From: Panacagrimonas sp965216845
GTDB taxonomy: Bacteria; Pseudomonadota; Gammaproteobacteria; Nevskiales; Nevskiaceae
DNA length: 64,000 nucleotides
Direction: 5' to 3'
Assembly: GCA_965216845.1 (NCBI GenBank)
Contig: OZ244200.1
Span: forward strand, 124,001-188,000
Made by a program: the position numbers and the translations under genes. This document shows positions 42,665-51,361 of the stretch, piece by piece. How positions within the stretch are numbered: the first letter of the stretch is position 1; each line of letters opens with the position of its first letter. The notes under the pieces are model-generated. The model did no database searches. It had not been told where the DNA came from and saw only the letters and a program-made list of their open reading frames with translations.

Positions 42665-43492
42665 ATGGCCAAACGTGAAAACAACAAGCGCCGCTACCGC
42701 ACGGTGTGGATTTCCGATGTGCACCTGGGCACGCCCGGCTGCAAGGCCGAACACCTGGTGGACTTCCTCAAGCACACCGAATGCGACACCTTGTACCTGG
42801 TGGGCGACATCATTGACGGCTGGAAACTGCGCGGAAGCTGGTTCTGGCCGCAGGAGCACACCAATGTCATCCGCAAGCTGCTGACCAAATCCAAACGCGG
42901 CACCAAGGTGTACTACATCACCGGCAACCACGACGAGTTCTTGCGCAAGTTCGTCGGTTTCCGGCTGGAAATCGGCAACATTCAGATTCTCAACGAGCGT
43001 GTTCACACCACCGCTGACGGCCGTCGGCTGCTGGTCACGCACGGGGACGCCTTTGACGTGATCACCCGCTACCATCGCTGGATCGCGGTCAGCGGCGATA
43101 TGGCCTACGAGCTGATGATGCGCGCCAATTACTGGGTCAACCGCACCCGGCGGGTGTTGGGCATGCCCTACTGGTCGCTGTCCGCGTTCGCCAAGAACAG
43201 CGTCAAGAGTGCCGTCAACATCGTTTCCGAGTACGAACAGAGTGTGGCGCATGAGTGCAAGCGGCGCGGCCTGGACGGCGTGGTGTGTGGTCACATCCAT
43301 CATGCCGAAATTCGCGACATCGACGGCGTGAGCTACCTCAACTGCGGCGACTGGGTGGAATCCTGCACCGCGCTGGCCGAAAACCAGGACGGCGAAATCG
43401 AAATCATCCGCTGGGTGGAAATCGACCACCTCAACCAGCAACCAGAAGTGGAAGTGCCGGTGCTTGACGGGCTGGAGAAAAAGGCGGCCTGA
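42665..43492 (+). CDS. LpxH-like UDP-2,3-diacylglucosamine diphosphatase family metallophosphoesterase
   Basis: 275 aa with the calcineurin-like metal motifs: SDVHLG, GDIIDGW, GNHDEF, HGDAFD and GHIHH. The family cleaves UDP-diacylglucosamine in lipid A synthesis (LpxH, LpxI replacements) or related substrates; this longer form (275 versus 240 aa) is often called LpxH2-like. The gene starts 96 bases after the FHA gene. Confidence 0.82.
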   Translation: MAKRENNKRRYRTVWISDVHLGTPGCKAEHLVDFLKHTECDTLYLVGDIIDGWKLRGSWFWPQEHTNVIRKLLTKSKRGTKVYYITGNHDEFLRKFVGFRLEIGNIQILNERVHTTADGRRLLVTHGDAFDVITRYHRWIAVSGDMAYELMMRANYWVNRTRRVLGMPYWSLSAFAKNSVKSAVNIVSEYEQSVAHECKRRGLDGVVCGHIHHAEIRDIDGVSYLNCGDWVESCTALAENQDGEIEIIRWVEIDHLNQQPEVEVPVLDGLEKKAA

Positions 43493-43533
43493 AGAGAGTA
43501 AAGTGTTGCCCAAGATTGAGCCGCTCAGGGAAT

Positions 43534-43746
43534 ATGGCAATGCGAGCTCCGCAGCACATCCAGCAAATGGTCGAAAAGCTACAGCAACTTCCGCCTGCGA
43601 AAGTGGCTGAAGTGGAGGACTTCATCGATTTTTTGTCCAGTCGGGATCGTGATCGCCTAATCGTCAAAGCGGCTCAAGCTGCCAGTGAACCCTCCCTGGA
43701 AGCCGTCTGGGACAACCCTGATGATGCGGACTACGACAATCTCTAG
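43534..43746 (+). CDS. Probable antitoxin of a MazEF/PemK-type pair
   Basis: 70 aa. The residues QHIQQMVEKLQQLPPAKVAEVEDFIDFLSSRD form a DUF2281-like start, followed by an acidic tail (SLEAVWDNPDDADYDNL) of the kind that inserts into toxin grooves. Its stop lies within the first codons of the toxin gene. The upstream TTG at 43516 is a less likely start. Confidence 0.7.
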   Translation: MAMRAPQHIQQMVEKLQQLPPAKVAEVEDFIDFLSSRDRDRLIVKAAQAASEPSLEAVWDNPDDADYDNL

Positions 43747-44071
43747 TTTCGGAGACGTCGTCCTGGTCACCTTTCCTTTCACCAACCAGTCCGCCACCAA
43801 GCAGAGGCCTGCCGCCGTCATCAGCAGCAAGGCCTATCACCGCCAGCGCCCAGATCTCATTCTGCTTGCAATTACCAGTCAGGTCCGAACACCGTTGCGC
43901 GTTGGTGAGGCCATTATCTCGGACTGGCAGAGCGCGGGGCTCATCAAACCCTCGACGTTCAAACCGATTATCTTTACCGCTGAAAAATCCATCGTCCGCA
44001 AGACACTGGGCACGCTCATCGACGCCGATCAGAAAATCCTGCGAAAAGTGTTGTCTGACATCGTCGGTTGA
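43721..44071 (+). CDS. PemK/MazF-family toxin
   Basis: 116 aa. The signature FGDVVLVTFPFTNQSATKQRPA, then VISS, is diagnostic of the PemK/MazF mRNA endoribonuclease family; the QRPA Arg is a likely active-site residue. The gene overlaps the antitoxin by about 26 bases in another frame, the usual coupling. The start may be 43721 or 43724. Confidence 0.8.
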   Translation: MMRTTTISSFGDVVLVTFPFTNQSATKQRPAAVISSKAYHRQRPDLILLAITSQVRTPLRVGEAIISDWQSAGLIKPSTFKPIIFTAEKSIVRKTLGTLIDADQKILRKVLSDIVG

Positions 44072-44098
44072 GCGGCGCCAACGCGAAGTTTTTTTTAA

Positions 44099-46057
44099 TC
44101 AAGCTTCCCCCTGCAACTGCTTCACAATCCCCGGATTCTCCAGCGTGGAGGTGTCTTGCGTAATTTCCTCGCCCTTGGCGACCGCGCGCAGCAGACGGCG
44201 CATGATTTTTCCGCTGCGGGTCTTGGGCAGGTTATCCGCAAAGCGGATGTCATCCGGCTTGGCGATGGGGCCGATTTGCTGTCCCACGTGTTCGCGTAAT
44301 TCCTTGGCCAGGGCCACCGCAGCATCGCCGGTGGGTCGTTCGCCCTTGCAGATCACGAACGCGAAGATCGCCTCGCCCTTGACCTCGTGCGGTCGCCCGA
44401 CCACGGCGGCTTCGGCCACCCGGTCATGCGACACCAGCGCGGACTCGACTTCCATGGTCCCCATGCGATGGCCGGAGACGTTCAGCACGTCGTCCACCCG
44501 TCCCATGATCCAGTAGTAACCATCAGCGTCGCGATGGGTGGAATCGCCCGCCACGTAGTAGCGATTATTGAACTTGGCCCAGTAGGTGTCGATGTAACGC
44601 TCGTTGTCGCCCCAGATGGTGCGCAGCATGGACGGCCAGGGTTTCTTGATGACCAGATAACCGCCGGCTTCGGTGCTTTGGATCGGCTCGCCGGATTCAT
44701 CCACCACGTCGGCGAAAATGCCCGGCAACGGCTGCGTGCAGGAACCGGGTTTGGTTTGGGTGGCGCCGGGAATCGGGCTCATCATGATGGCGCCGGTTTC
44801 GGTCTGCCACCAGGTGTCGACGATGGGCAGTTTCTCGGCGCCGATGACACGGTGATACCACATCCAGGCTTCCGGATTGATGGGCTCGCCAACACTACCC
44901 AGCAACCGCAGTTTGGATAAGTCGTATTTGGCCGGCCATTCATCGCCCAACTTCATCAACGCGCGGATCGCGGTGGGCGCGGTGTAAAAAATGGTGACGC
45001 CGTGATCCTGACAAATCTTCCAGAAACGCCCGGCGTCCGGCACCGTGGGCGCGCCTTCGTAAATCAGAATGGTGCCGCCGTTGGACAGCGGTCCGTAACA
45101 AACGTAGCTGTGGCCGGTGATCCAGCCCACATCGGCGGTGCACCAGAACACGTCGTCTGCTTTCAGATCGAACACCCATTGGCAGCTCAGCGTCACGCCC
45201 AGCAGATAGCCGCCGGTGGAATGCTGAATACCCTTGGGCTTGCCGGTGGAACCGGAGGTGTAAAGCAGAAACAGCGGATGCTCGGCCTCCACCCACACCG
45301 GATCGCAGCGATCTGATTGCGACGCCAGCAAGTCATGCCACCAGACATCGCGGTCCGCATCCATGTTGATGTCGTGCCCGGTGCGCTGGAACACCACGCA
45401 GTTCTGAATCGTTGCACAAGCTTCGGACAGCGCCTCATCCACCGCCTGCTTGAGTTCGACGATGTTGCCGCCGCGGCGTCCACCGTCGGCGGTGATCACC
45501 AGCTTGGCGCCGGCATCTTCAATCCGATCACGCAGGGAACCGGCGGAAAAGCCGCCGAACACTACCGAATGCACTGCACCGATACGCGCGCAGGCCTGCA
45601 TCGCCATGACCGCTTCGGGCGTGTGCGGCATGTAAATCACCACCCGATCGCCCGACTGGATGCCCAGCGACGTCAAACCGTTGGCGAGCTTGCAAACTTC
45701 GGCATGTAGCGCCTTGTAAGTCCAGTTTTGGGTGTCGCCCTGCTCGCCTTCAAAGCGAATGGCGATCTTGTCGCCGTTTTCACCCAGATGCCGGTCCAGG
45801 CAGTTGACCGAGGCATTGGTGCGACCATCGGCGAACCAGCGATAGTTGGGCGCATTGGCGTCATCCAGCACCTGGCGAAACGGGGTCTGCCAGGCGATGT
45901 GCTCCTTCGCCTGATCGGCCCAGAACTGGAGCGGATCGGCCTCGGCTCGCGCGCGCAATTCGGCCAGGCTTTGCGCATTGACCCGCGCCTTGGCGACAAA
46001 ATCCGCTTGCGGCGGAAACAGCCGGTTTTCTTCCAGAATGCTGTCGATGTCAGTCAT
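44099..46057 (-). CDS. acs: Acetyl-CoA synthetase
   Basis: 652 aa AMP-forming enzyme that converts acetate and CoA to acetyl-CoA. It has the P-loop TSGSTGKPKGIQHS, the adenylate motif GWITGHSYVCYGPL, WWQTETG, the hinge GRVDDVLNVSGHR and the catalytic Lys motif PKTRSGKIMRR near residue 605, the Lys that is acetylated in regulation. Length matches E. coli Acs. Confidence 0.96.
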   Translation of the reverse strand: MTDIDSILEENRLFPPQADFVAKARVNAQSLAELRARAEADPLQFWADQAKEHIAWQTPFRQVLDDANAPNYRWFADGRTNASVNCLDRHLGENGDKIAIRFEGEQGDTQNWTYKALHAEVCKLANGLTSLGIQSGDRVVIYMPHTPEAVMAMQACARIGAVHSVVFGGFSAGSLRDRIEDAGAKLVITADGGRRGGNIVELKQAVDEALSEACATIQNCVVFQRTGHDINMDADRDVWWHDLLASQSDRCDPVWVEAEHPLFLLYTSGSTGKPKGIQHSTGGYLLGVTLSCQWVFDLKADDVFWCTADVGWITGHSYVCYGPLSNGGTILIYEGAPTVPDAGRFWKICQDHGVTIFYTAPTAIRALMKLGDEWPAKYDLSKLRLLGSVGEPINPEAWMWYHRVIGAEKLPIVDTWWQTETGAIMMSPIPGATQTKPGSCTQPLPGIFADVVDESGEPIQSTEAGGYLVIKKPWPSMLRTIWGDNERYIDTYWAKFNNRYYVAGDSTHRDADGYYWIMGRVDDVLNVSGHRMGTMEVESALVSHDRVAEAAVVGRPHEVKGEAIFAFVICKGERPTGDAAVALAKELREHVGQQIGPIAKPDDIRFADNLPKTRSGKIMRRLLRAVAKGEEITQDTSTLENPGIVKQLQGEA

Positions 46058-46077
46058 GCTCTCCTCGGTGTTGGGGC

Positions 46078-46166
46078 TTAAGGAAACGCTGGAACATTCG
46101 CACGGTCAGGACGGCGCCGATTTTCACGCAGGGCAAAGCGGCGCGAGCACTTCAGCGTTTCCTTAA
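46078..46166. repeat. 89-base element with perfect 14-base inverted ends
   Basis: TTAAGGAAACGCTG at 46078-46091 and CAGCGTTTCCTTAA at 46153-46166 are exact inverted copies separated by 61 bases. The element lies in the short gap between the acs start and a divergent gene. It resembles a small non-coding transposable element (MITE) with TTAA-like ends, or a long RNA hairpin. Confidence 0.55.
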
Positions 46167-46216
46167 ATCCGACCCGCAAAGATAATTCAATGCCGCCATC
46201 GGTGCATACTTGGGCG

Positions 46217-46591
46217 ATGCCAAGGCTCCCGCAAACGCTGCTGGGCGCGCTGATGCTGATCAGCGCCAGCCAGCCAAGTATTGCCGAAACCCCGCCTGCG
46301 AACGCACAGACTCAAACACAACCGCTGTTTTTCCAGTCCCTTGAAGACGGCCAGACCCTTCAGCAGCTCAAGGCCGATCAGCAAGCAGACCAGCGGCGCG
46401 CCGCACAGGTCGATGCGCGCCAAAAGGCGCAGCTGCTCAGCCAGAAGCTGCTGCACCTGGGATGGATCAGCGTGCACACACTCATCGCCATCCTTGTGTC
46501 GGCCATGCTGGGCGGCCTCATCGCCGTGGCGGTGGTGAAGCTGCGCGAAAAACGTGATGCGGCGGCAGCGCGCGCCGCAACCAAGCGCTAA
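46217..46591 (+). CDS. Exported membrane-anchored small protein
   Basis: 124 aa. A signal peptide (residues 5-24, TLLGALMLISASQPSIAE) is followed by a Gln/Ala-rich helical stretch and a second membrane helix (about 84-108, ISVHTLIAILVSAMLGGLIAV), ending in a basic tail with alternating Arg and Ala. The ATG at 46217 is preferred over 46190 because the latter would extend the signal peptide oddly. No family recognised. Confidence 0.5.
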   Translation: MPRLPQTLLGALMLISASQPSIAETPPANAQTQTQPLFFQSLEDGQTLQQLKADQQADQRRAAQVDARQKAQLLSQKLLHLGWISVHTLIAILVSAMLGGLIAVAVVKLREKRDAAAARAATKR

Positions 46592-46774
46592 CGGCGCTGG
46601 GCCGCGTGTGCCGCAATAGCCGCGTGATGGCAGCCGGCACAAACACGCCGGCCACTTCGATGGCCCAGTAGCGGGTCGCCATCTCGCCAACGGCGTATTC
46701 GCCTAAATGATTCAGGCCGCTCAATGACATCAGAGGTAATGGATCAACAACGTCACTGCTGACACAATGCCGCA

Positions 46775-47608
46775 ATGAGCACTCCCCTTCCCAAGTTCGG
46801 ACTGGCCCTGCGCGAATCACGACGGGCGCGCAAGCTGAGCCAACTGGACCTGGCCAACGGCGCCGACATTTCCCAGCGGCATCTGAGCTTTCTGGAGTCC
46901 GGTCGCTCACGCCCCAGCCGGGTCATGGTGCTGCAATTGTCGGAAGCCATGGGGCTGCCGCTGCGTGACCGCAACCGCCTGCTGTTGTGCGCCGGATTCG
47001 CGCCCATCTTCCCCGAGCGCCGGCTGGACAGCCCGGACATGGCGCCGGTGCGTCAAGCCTTGAATCACCTGCTGCAGCATCACGAGCCCTACCCTGCGCT
47101 GATCGTGGACCGGCGATGGAATCTGATTCAGTCCAACCGCGCCGGCCATGGCCTGCTTGGCCTGACCGGCGACGCCGAAAGTCTGTGGCAACGGGCCTGC
47201 GGTGACGGCCAGAAAAACATCATGCAACTGCTGCTGCACCCCGATGGTCTTCGCCCATTCCTGCGCAACATCGAGGAAATCGCGCCAGCGATGATTCTGC
47301 GACTGCAGCGTGAGGCGCTGGAAGACTCACGCGTGGCTGAAATCCTGCATCAGATTCTTGGTTTGCCGAATCTGCCCAAACGATGGACCCAGGGCGAACT
47401 CGGTTCATTGCCTCTGCCGCTACTCCCGATCTGCCTGCAAGCCAACGGCGCGCGCCTGAACCTGTTCACGATGATCAGCACCTTCGGCACGCCGCAGGAT
47501 CTGACGACCGACGAGCTGCGCGTGGAAACCATGTTTCCGATGGATGCCGGCAGCGAGTCGCTGCTCAGAAGCATGGCTGCCGCCGACCAAGCCCAGAAGG
47601 CGGCCTGA
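46775..47608 (+). CDS. XRE-family regulator with MmyB-like C-terminal domain
   Basis: 277 aa. The N-terminal helix-turn-helix (LRESRRARKLSQLDLANGADISQRHLSF) is followed by a MmyB-like ligand-binding domain (about 95-270, YPALIVDRRWNLIQSNRAGHGLLG), with a PAS-like fold. Proteins of this group often regulate a neighbouring oxidoreductase or transporter. The next gene begins within a few bases on the same strand. Confidence 0.85.
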   Translation: MSTPLPKFGLALRESRRARKLSQLDLANGADISQRHLSFLESGRSRPSRVMVLQLSEAMGLPLRDRNRLLLCAGFAPIFPERRLDSPDMAPVRQALNHLLQHHEPYPALIVDRRWNLIQSNRAGHGLLGLTGDAESLWQRACGDGQKNIMQLLLHPDGLRPFLRNIEEIAPAMILRLQREALEDSRVAEILHQILGLPNLPKRWTQGELGSLPLPLLPICLQANGARLNLFTMISTFGTPQDLTTDELRVETMFPMDAGSESLLRSMAAADQAQKAA

Positions 47609-47609
47609 G

Positions 47610-47990
47610 TTGCGCCATCGGCTGCAAACCGCACTGTTCAATCTTGGCGTTTCGCTGCTGCTGGCGCACGAGCTGGACGCCATGCTCAGAACCGAATGGG
47701 TCTTGCTGCCGGTGCTGAAGGACATGTCCAGCCAATCCGCCAGCTGGGCCTTCATCTACCTGCACATTCCTGTCGCCCTGGCTGTTCTCTACCTGGGCAA
47801 TGCGCCGAACCGGGGGCTTCGTGAAGCGTTTCGCGGATTGACCTGTGGCTTCCTGGCGGTTCACGCCGTGATTCACTACACCCTGTCCGATGTGCCGGCC
47901 TACGATTTCCATCACCTGCTCTCGCAGCTGTTGATCTACACAGCGGGCCTGTGCGGCGGGGCCTTCCTGATCGTGAAGCTCCGCAGCTGA
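47610..47990 (+). CDS. Small integral membrane protein (possibly DUF6713-like)
   Basis: 126 aa from a TTG at 47610; an ATG at 47544 lies inside the regulator gene. Four hydrophobic helices are predicted. Near the N-terminus the motif LAHELDAMLRTEWVLLPVL is recognisable, similar to a group of small membrane proteins with HELD and EW motifs (DUF6713, from memory). The start follows the XRE regulator stop by one base, so the two are coupled. Confidence 0.45.
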   Translation: MRHRLQTALFNLGVSLLLAHELDAMLRTEWVLLPVLKDMSSQSASWAFIYLHIPVALAVLYLGNAPNRGLREAFRGLTCGFLAVHAVIHYTLSDVPAYDFHHLLSQLLIYTAGLCGGAFLIVKLRS

Positions 47991-48033
47991 TCGCGCGCCG
48001 CGCCGTTGCGGTCCGCAGCACAGCTGCGGCGCT

Positions 48034-48666
48034 TCAGGCCTTGGCGCTGGGCCGCGCAGAGACCGCCGCATACCAACGCTGAGTGTTGGCATTGCCCTGC
48101 GGCACGCGCTGCTTGACCCAACCGGCAAAATCAACGGTCACCATGGCGGTGATGTCGGCAACGCTGAACTGATCCCCGGCGACAAACGCATGGTCCGCCA
48201 GCAGTGTTTCCAGCCGATCAAAATAACGCCGGATGCCGCCGAGCCCACGCTCGGCCAGGGCCGGGATGGCCGGCACATCCTCATCCACGCCTTGCAGGCC
48301 GCGCTTGGCGAAGGACGGCGCGGTGTTGCGAAACGCATCCGCCACCGATTGCAGACCCTCCATTTCCATGCAGCGATTCACCGATTCGATCACCGCCCTG
48401 CTCTTGGCATCGGTTCCAAACAATGGCGGCTCCGGATGAGTTTCCTCGAAGTAGCGGCAGATGGCCATGGACTCGTCAATGCAGCTGCCGTCGTCCAGCT
48501 GCAGCGTCGGCACCAGGCCACGCGGATTGATCTTGCGATACTCGGCGCCCAGATTCTCCGCGTTCATCAGATCCACCTGCACGGTTTCCAGTTCAATACC
48601 TTTCTCGGCCAGGAATATGCGGACGCGGCGCGGGCTGGGCGCAGGGGTGCAGTCATAGAATTTCAT
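48034..48666 (-). CDS. Glutathione S-transferase family protein
   Basis: 210 aa. The thioredoxin-like N-domain (MKFYDCTPAPSPRRVRIFLAEK, with a Cys at residue 6 and Ser-Pro near 11; then GLVPTLQLDDG and DESMAICRYFEE) is followed by an all-helical C-domain. It is divergent from a TetR gene with a shared operator, so it is probably an inducible detoxification gene. A longer frame from 48801 runs through the operator and is rejected. Confidence 0.88.
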   Translation of the reverse strand: MKFYDCTPAPSPRRVRIFLAEKGIELETVQVDLMNAENLGAEYRKINPRGLVPTLQLDDGSCIDESMAICRYFEETHPEPPLFGTDAKSRAVIESVNRCMEMEGLQSVADAFRNTAPSFAKRGLQGVDEDVPAIPALAERGLGGIRRYFDRLETLLADHAFVAGDQFSVADITAMVTVDFAGWVKQRVPQGNANTQRWYAAVSARPSAKA

Positions 48667-48709
48667 GGGCTTGTTCCTTCTTGACAAATGCCGAATGCGG
48701 GTCACATTA

Positions 48710-48725
48710 TGGACCGTATAGTCCA
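48710..48725. promoter_or_regulatory. Candidate TetR operator between GST and TetR genes
   Basis: TGGAC-CGTATA-GTCCA is an inverted repeat with 5-base arms, in the 80-base gap between the GST start (48666) and the TetR start (48749). Its position suits control of both genes. Confidence 0.5.
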
Positions 48726-48748
48726 GAACCAGCAAGCAAGCCTCGGCC

Positions 48749-49330
48749 ATGGCGCGCGCCAGAGAATTTGACGAAACCGAAGTGATCCACCGCGCACTCA
48801 ATCAGTTCTGGAGTGGCGGCTACAGGGCCACCTCCCTGGAACAACTGCTCAAGGCCACCGGCCTGAGCAAAAGCAGCCTGTACGAAACCTTCGGCAGCAA
48901 GCGCCAACTGTTGATCCAATGCCTGGCCGCTTACGAGGAAGCCATCGTGAACGGGCCGGTGGCGCCGCTGATGCGTGCCGATGCCGGTCGCAAGGAAATT
49001 CAAGCCACCTTCGCCGCCATCATCAACAATGCTTGCAGTGAACACGGCCAACACGGATGTTTCGCCAATAACTGTCTGTCCGAAGTGGCGCCGCACGATG
49101 CGCTGGTCATGCAGGCCACCGACCGCATCACCGGCAAAGTGGAAGATGCGTTTTGTCGTGCGGTGCAAAACGGGCAGGCAGACGGCAGCATCGGCAGCCC
49201 CGAATCGGCCCGCAGCCTGGGACGCTTTCTTCGCACGACCCTTTCGGGCATCAACCTGGCCGCCAAGTCCAGACCGGATCACGCCAAGCTGGCAGACATC
49301 GCACGCGTGGCATTGCAATGCCTGGATTGA
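48749..49330 (+). CDS. TetR-family regulator of the AcuR/NemR kind
   Basis: 193 aa. The HTH (YRATSLEQLLKATGLSKSSLYETFGSK) is followed by a ligand domain with Cys in HGCFANNCLSEVA, similar to regulators that sense electrophiles through cysteine (NemR/AcuR group). It faces the GST gene and is followed by a redox protein, which supports a role in electrophile stress. Confidence 0.85.
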   Translation: MARAREFDETEVIHRALNQFWSGGYRATSLEQLLKATGLSKSSLYETFGSKRQLLIQCLAAYEEAIVNGPVAPLMRADAGRKEIQATFAAIINNACSEHGQHGCFANNCLSEVAPHDALVMQATDRITGKVEDAFCRAVQNGQADGSIGSPESARSLGRFLRTTLSGINLAAKSRPDHAKLADIARVALQCLD

Positions 49331-49352
49331 ACCATCTCGAACGAGCATCAAC

Positions 49353-50195
49353 ATGAATGTCATCAAATCGATTTACCTCACATGGTTTGTTGCCGCGGCC
49401 TGGCTTGGATTGATCATCGCCGCCATGGGCGTGGCCGAGCAGGGCCTGGCTTCGCCATGGATCGGCACCGTGATCGCCTGCGGTGTGCCGGCTCTTTTTT
49501 TCGGCCTGATCTTCATCATTCCAACGGCACGCACTTCGGCCAACCTGCACTGGATGCCGGTGTCCGGCGTGATCGGCGCTGCCGTCAGCGCCTATCTGGC
49601 AGGCGGCATCAATGATGCGGTGCAGACTGCGGTTGGCGTCGGCATCATTGGCAACCTGCTGTACATCCATTGGTATTCGCGTTTTGCGCCACCGCCACGC
49701 TCGACACCGGATGTCGGCAGCCAAATGCCGGAATTCATCCTGGCGGAAAATGGCAAGGCCGTCAGCAGCGCGGCGTTGACCGCAAAACCGGCCTTGTGGA
49801 TTTTCTTTCGCGGCAACTGGTGTCCGCTGTGCATGGCGCAAATCAAAGAAATTGCCGGTCAGTATCAGGCGCTTTCCAGGCGCGGCGTGGACGTACTGCT
49901 GATCAGCCCGCAAAAGGCGTCCAACAGCGCCTCGTTGGCAAAAAAATTCGATGTGCCGATGCGTTTTCTGACCGACACCGATAACAATGTCGCTGGTCAG
50001 CTCGGCATTGTGCAACGCGGTGGCCTGCCCACCGGCATGCAGGCCCTGGGTTATGACTCCGATGTTCCCCGTCCCAGCGTTTTCATTACCGCCGCTGGCG
50101 GCAAGGTGATCTTCCGCGACCTGACCGACAACTATCGCGTTCGGCCAGAACCCTCACAGTTTTTCGCCGTGCTGGATCAGCACGCGATCACCTGA
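49353..50195 (+). CDS. Membrane-anchored AhpC/TSA-type peroxiredoxin-like protein
   Basis: 280 aa. Three or four N-terminal membrane helices (about residues 5-110) are fused to a thioredoxin fold (about 120-280) with the active site NWCPLCMAQI, a CPLC motif, and LSRRGVDVLLISPQKASNSASLAKK. The redox domain resembles peroxiredoxin-like proteins of the AhpC/TSA superfamily. It starts 22 bases after the TetR stop and is likely regulated together with it. Confidence 0.8.
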   Translation: MNVIKSIYLTWFVAAAWLGLIIAAMGVAEQGLASPWIGTVIACGVPALFFGLIFIIPTARTSANLHWMPVSGVIGAAVSAYLAGGINDAVQTAVGVGIIGNLLYIHWYSRFAPPPRSTPDVGSQMPEFILAENGKAVSSAALTAKPALWIFFRGNWCPLCMAQIKEIAGQYQALSRRGVDVLLISPQKASNSASLAKKFDVPMRFLTDTDNNVAGQLGIVQRGGLPTGMQALGYDSDVPRPSVFITAAGGKVIFRDLTDNYRVRPEPSQFFAVLDQHAIT

Positions 50196-50227
50196 ATTGC
50201 CTGATTTTCGATGAACAAGGACACCCC

Positions 50228-50914
50228 GTGATTGAGCTCTACACCGCCGCAACACCCAACGGCTGGAAAGCCTCCATCTTGCTGGAGGAATTGGAGATCC
50301 CGTATCAAGTGCACCCGATCTCCCTGTCCAATGGGGAACAAAAGCAGCCTGACTACATCAAACTCAACCCCAACGGGCGCATCCCCACCATTGTGGACCG
50401 GGACAATGACAACTTTGCGGTGTTCGAGTCCGGCGCCATTCTGATCTACCTGGCGGAAAAGCACGGCAGGTTCCTGCCCGCCGATGTCAAGGGCCGCTCC
50501 GAGGTCATCCAGTGGCTGATGTTTCAAATGGGCGGCGTCGGCCCGATGCAGGGACAGGCCAACGTATTCTTCCGCTACGCGCCGGAAAAGATTCCCTTTG
50601 CCATCGAGCGCTATCAAACCGAAACCAAACGCCTGTACACGGTGCTGGATACGCGCTTGAAGGATCGGGAGTTTCTGGCCGGCGATTATTCGATTGCCGA
50701 TATCGCCAATTGGTCCTGGGTGTCGGTGGGATTCTGGGCCGGCGTGGAAACCAATGATCTTCCCAACCTGCAGCGCTGGATCAAAACCATCGGCGCGCGT
50801 CCGGCGGTGGCAAAGGGCATTGTCATCCCCGAGCCGCTGAAGCTGGACGACGGCGGCGAGGACGTGAAAAAAATGGCGCAGTCCATGTTGGTGACCGGCG
50901 CCAAACCCGCTTGA
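50228..50914 (+). CDS. Glutathione S-transferase, Nu-class (YfcG-like)
   Basis: 228 aa from a GTG. The motif ELYTAATPNGWKASILLEEL, with Thr and Asn in the active site, and the C-terminal part (ANWSWVSVGFWAGVE) match YfcG/YghU-type disulfide-bond oxidoreductases that bind two GSH. It is the second GST in this cluster. Its stop overlaps the TTG start of the Cys-rich lipoprotein gene. Confidence 0.9.
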   Translation: MIELYTAATPNGWKASILLEELEIPYQVHPISLSNGEQKQPDYIKLNPNGRIPTIVDRDNDNFAVFESGAILIYLAEKHGRFLPADVKGRSEVIQWLMFQMGGVGPMQGQANVFFRYAPEKIPFAIERYQTETKRLYTVLDTRLKDREFLAGDYSIADIANWSWVSVGFWAGVETNDLPNLQRWIKTIGARPAVAKGIVIPEPLKLDDGGEDVKKMAQSMLVTGAKPA

Positions 50915-51336
50915 TCGTCCGCGTCGCCATCATTGGATTCATCGCCTTGCTGGCTGCCTGCGGCAAACCCGCCGGCAGCCCATGCATGATCAAGGGCAGC
51001 GGCTTTACCGCCAGTCACGACTGCGCAAGCAAGTGCCTGTCACGCTGGCAGGTACGCTGCCCGGATGGTGAGGCGATCATGCCCCGGGTCTGCGCCGGCA
51101 AAAAGGACTGCGAACCCGGAAGCTGCCCTGACGGACAAGTTTGTTATCACTTTGACGATCCTTTCGAGGCGCGCAGCTACTGCATTCCCGACACCGTTTG
51201 CGGCCGCGCGCCAGGGCTTGAACAGCGCCGCCACTGGGAGCGGGCGTCCAGAGACAAGGCCGCGCGATCCCGTGCCGACTGGAACAGGAAAACACCCACA
51301 GCGCCCACCCGGCCCGCGAGCAGTCGCACCCATTGA
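50911..51336 (+). CDS. Cys-rich lipoprotein
   Basis: 141 aa from a TTG at 50911 (TTGA overlap with the GST stop). The lipobox ALLAACGK gives a Cys at about residue 17. Ten further cysteines follow (SPCMIKG, DCASKCLS, VRCPDG, RVCAGKKDCEPGSCPDG, VCYHF, SYCIPDTVC), which suggests several disulfides. The tail is basic and rich in Thr, Pro and Arg. Unknown family. Confidence 0.6.
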   Translation: MIVRVAIIGFIALLAACGKPAGSPCMIKGSGFTASHDCASKCLSRWQVRCPDGEAIMPRVCAGKKDCEPGSCPDGQVCYHFDDPFEARSYCIPDTVCGRAPGLEQRRHWERASRDKAARSRADWNRKTPTAPTRPASSRTH

Positions 51337-51361
51337 TCCGAACAAGCGCCGGGTAAAACGT

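Noticed and set aside
46518..46910. A 130-codon minus-strand frame opposite two small genes
   Set aside because: The part with membrane-like character (around MATRYWAIEVAGVFVPA) is short, and the frame overlaps two better-supported plus-strand genes; at most a remnant.
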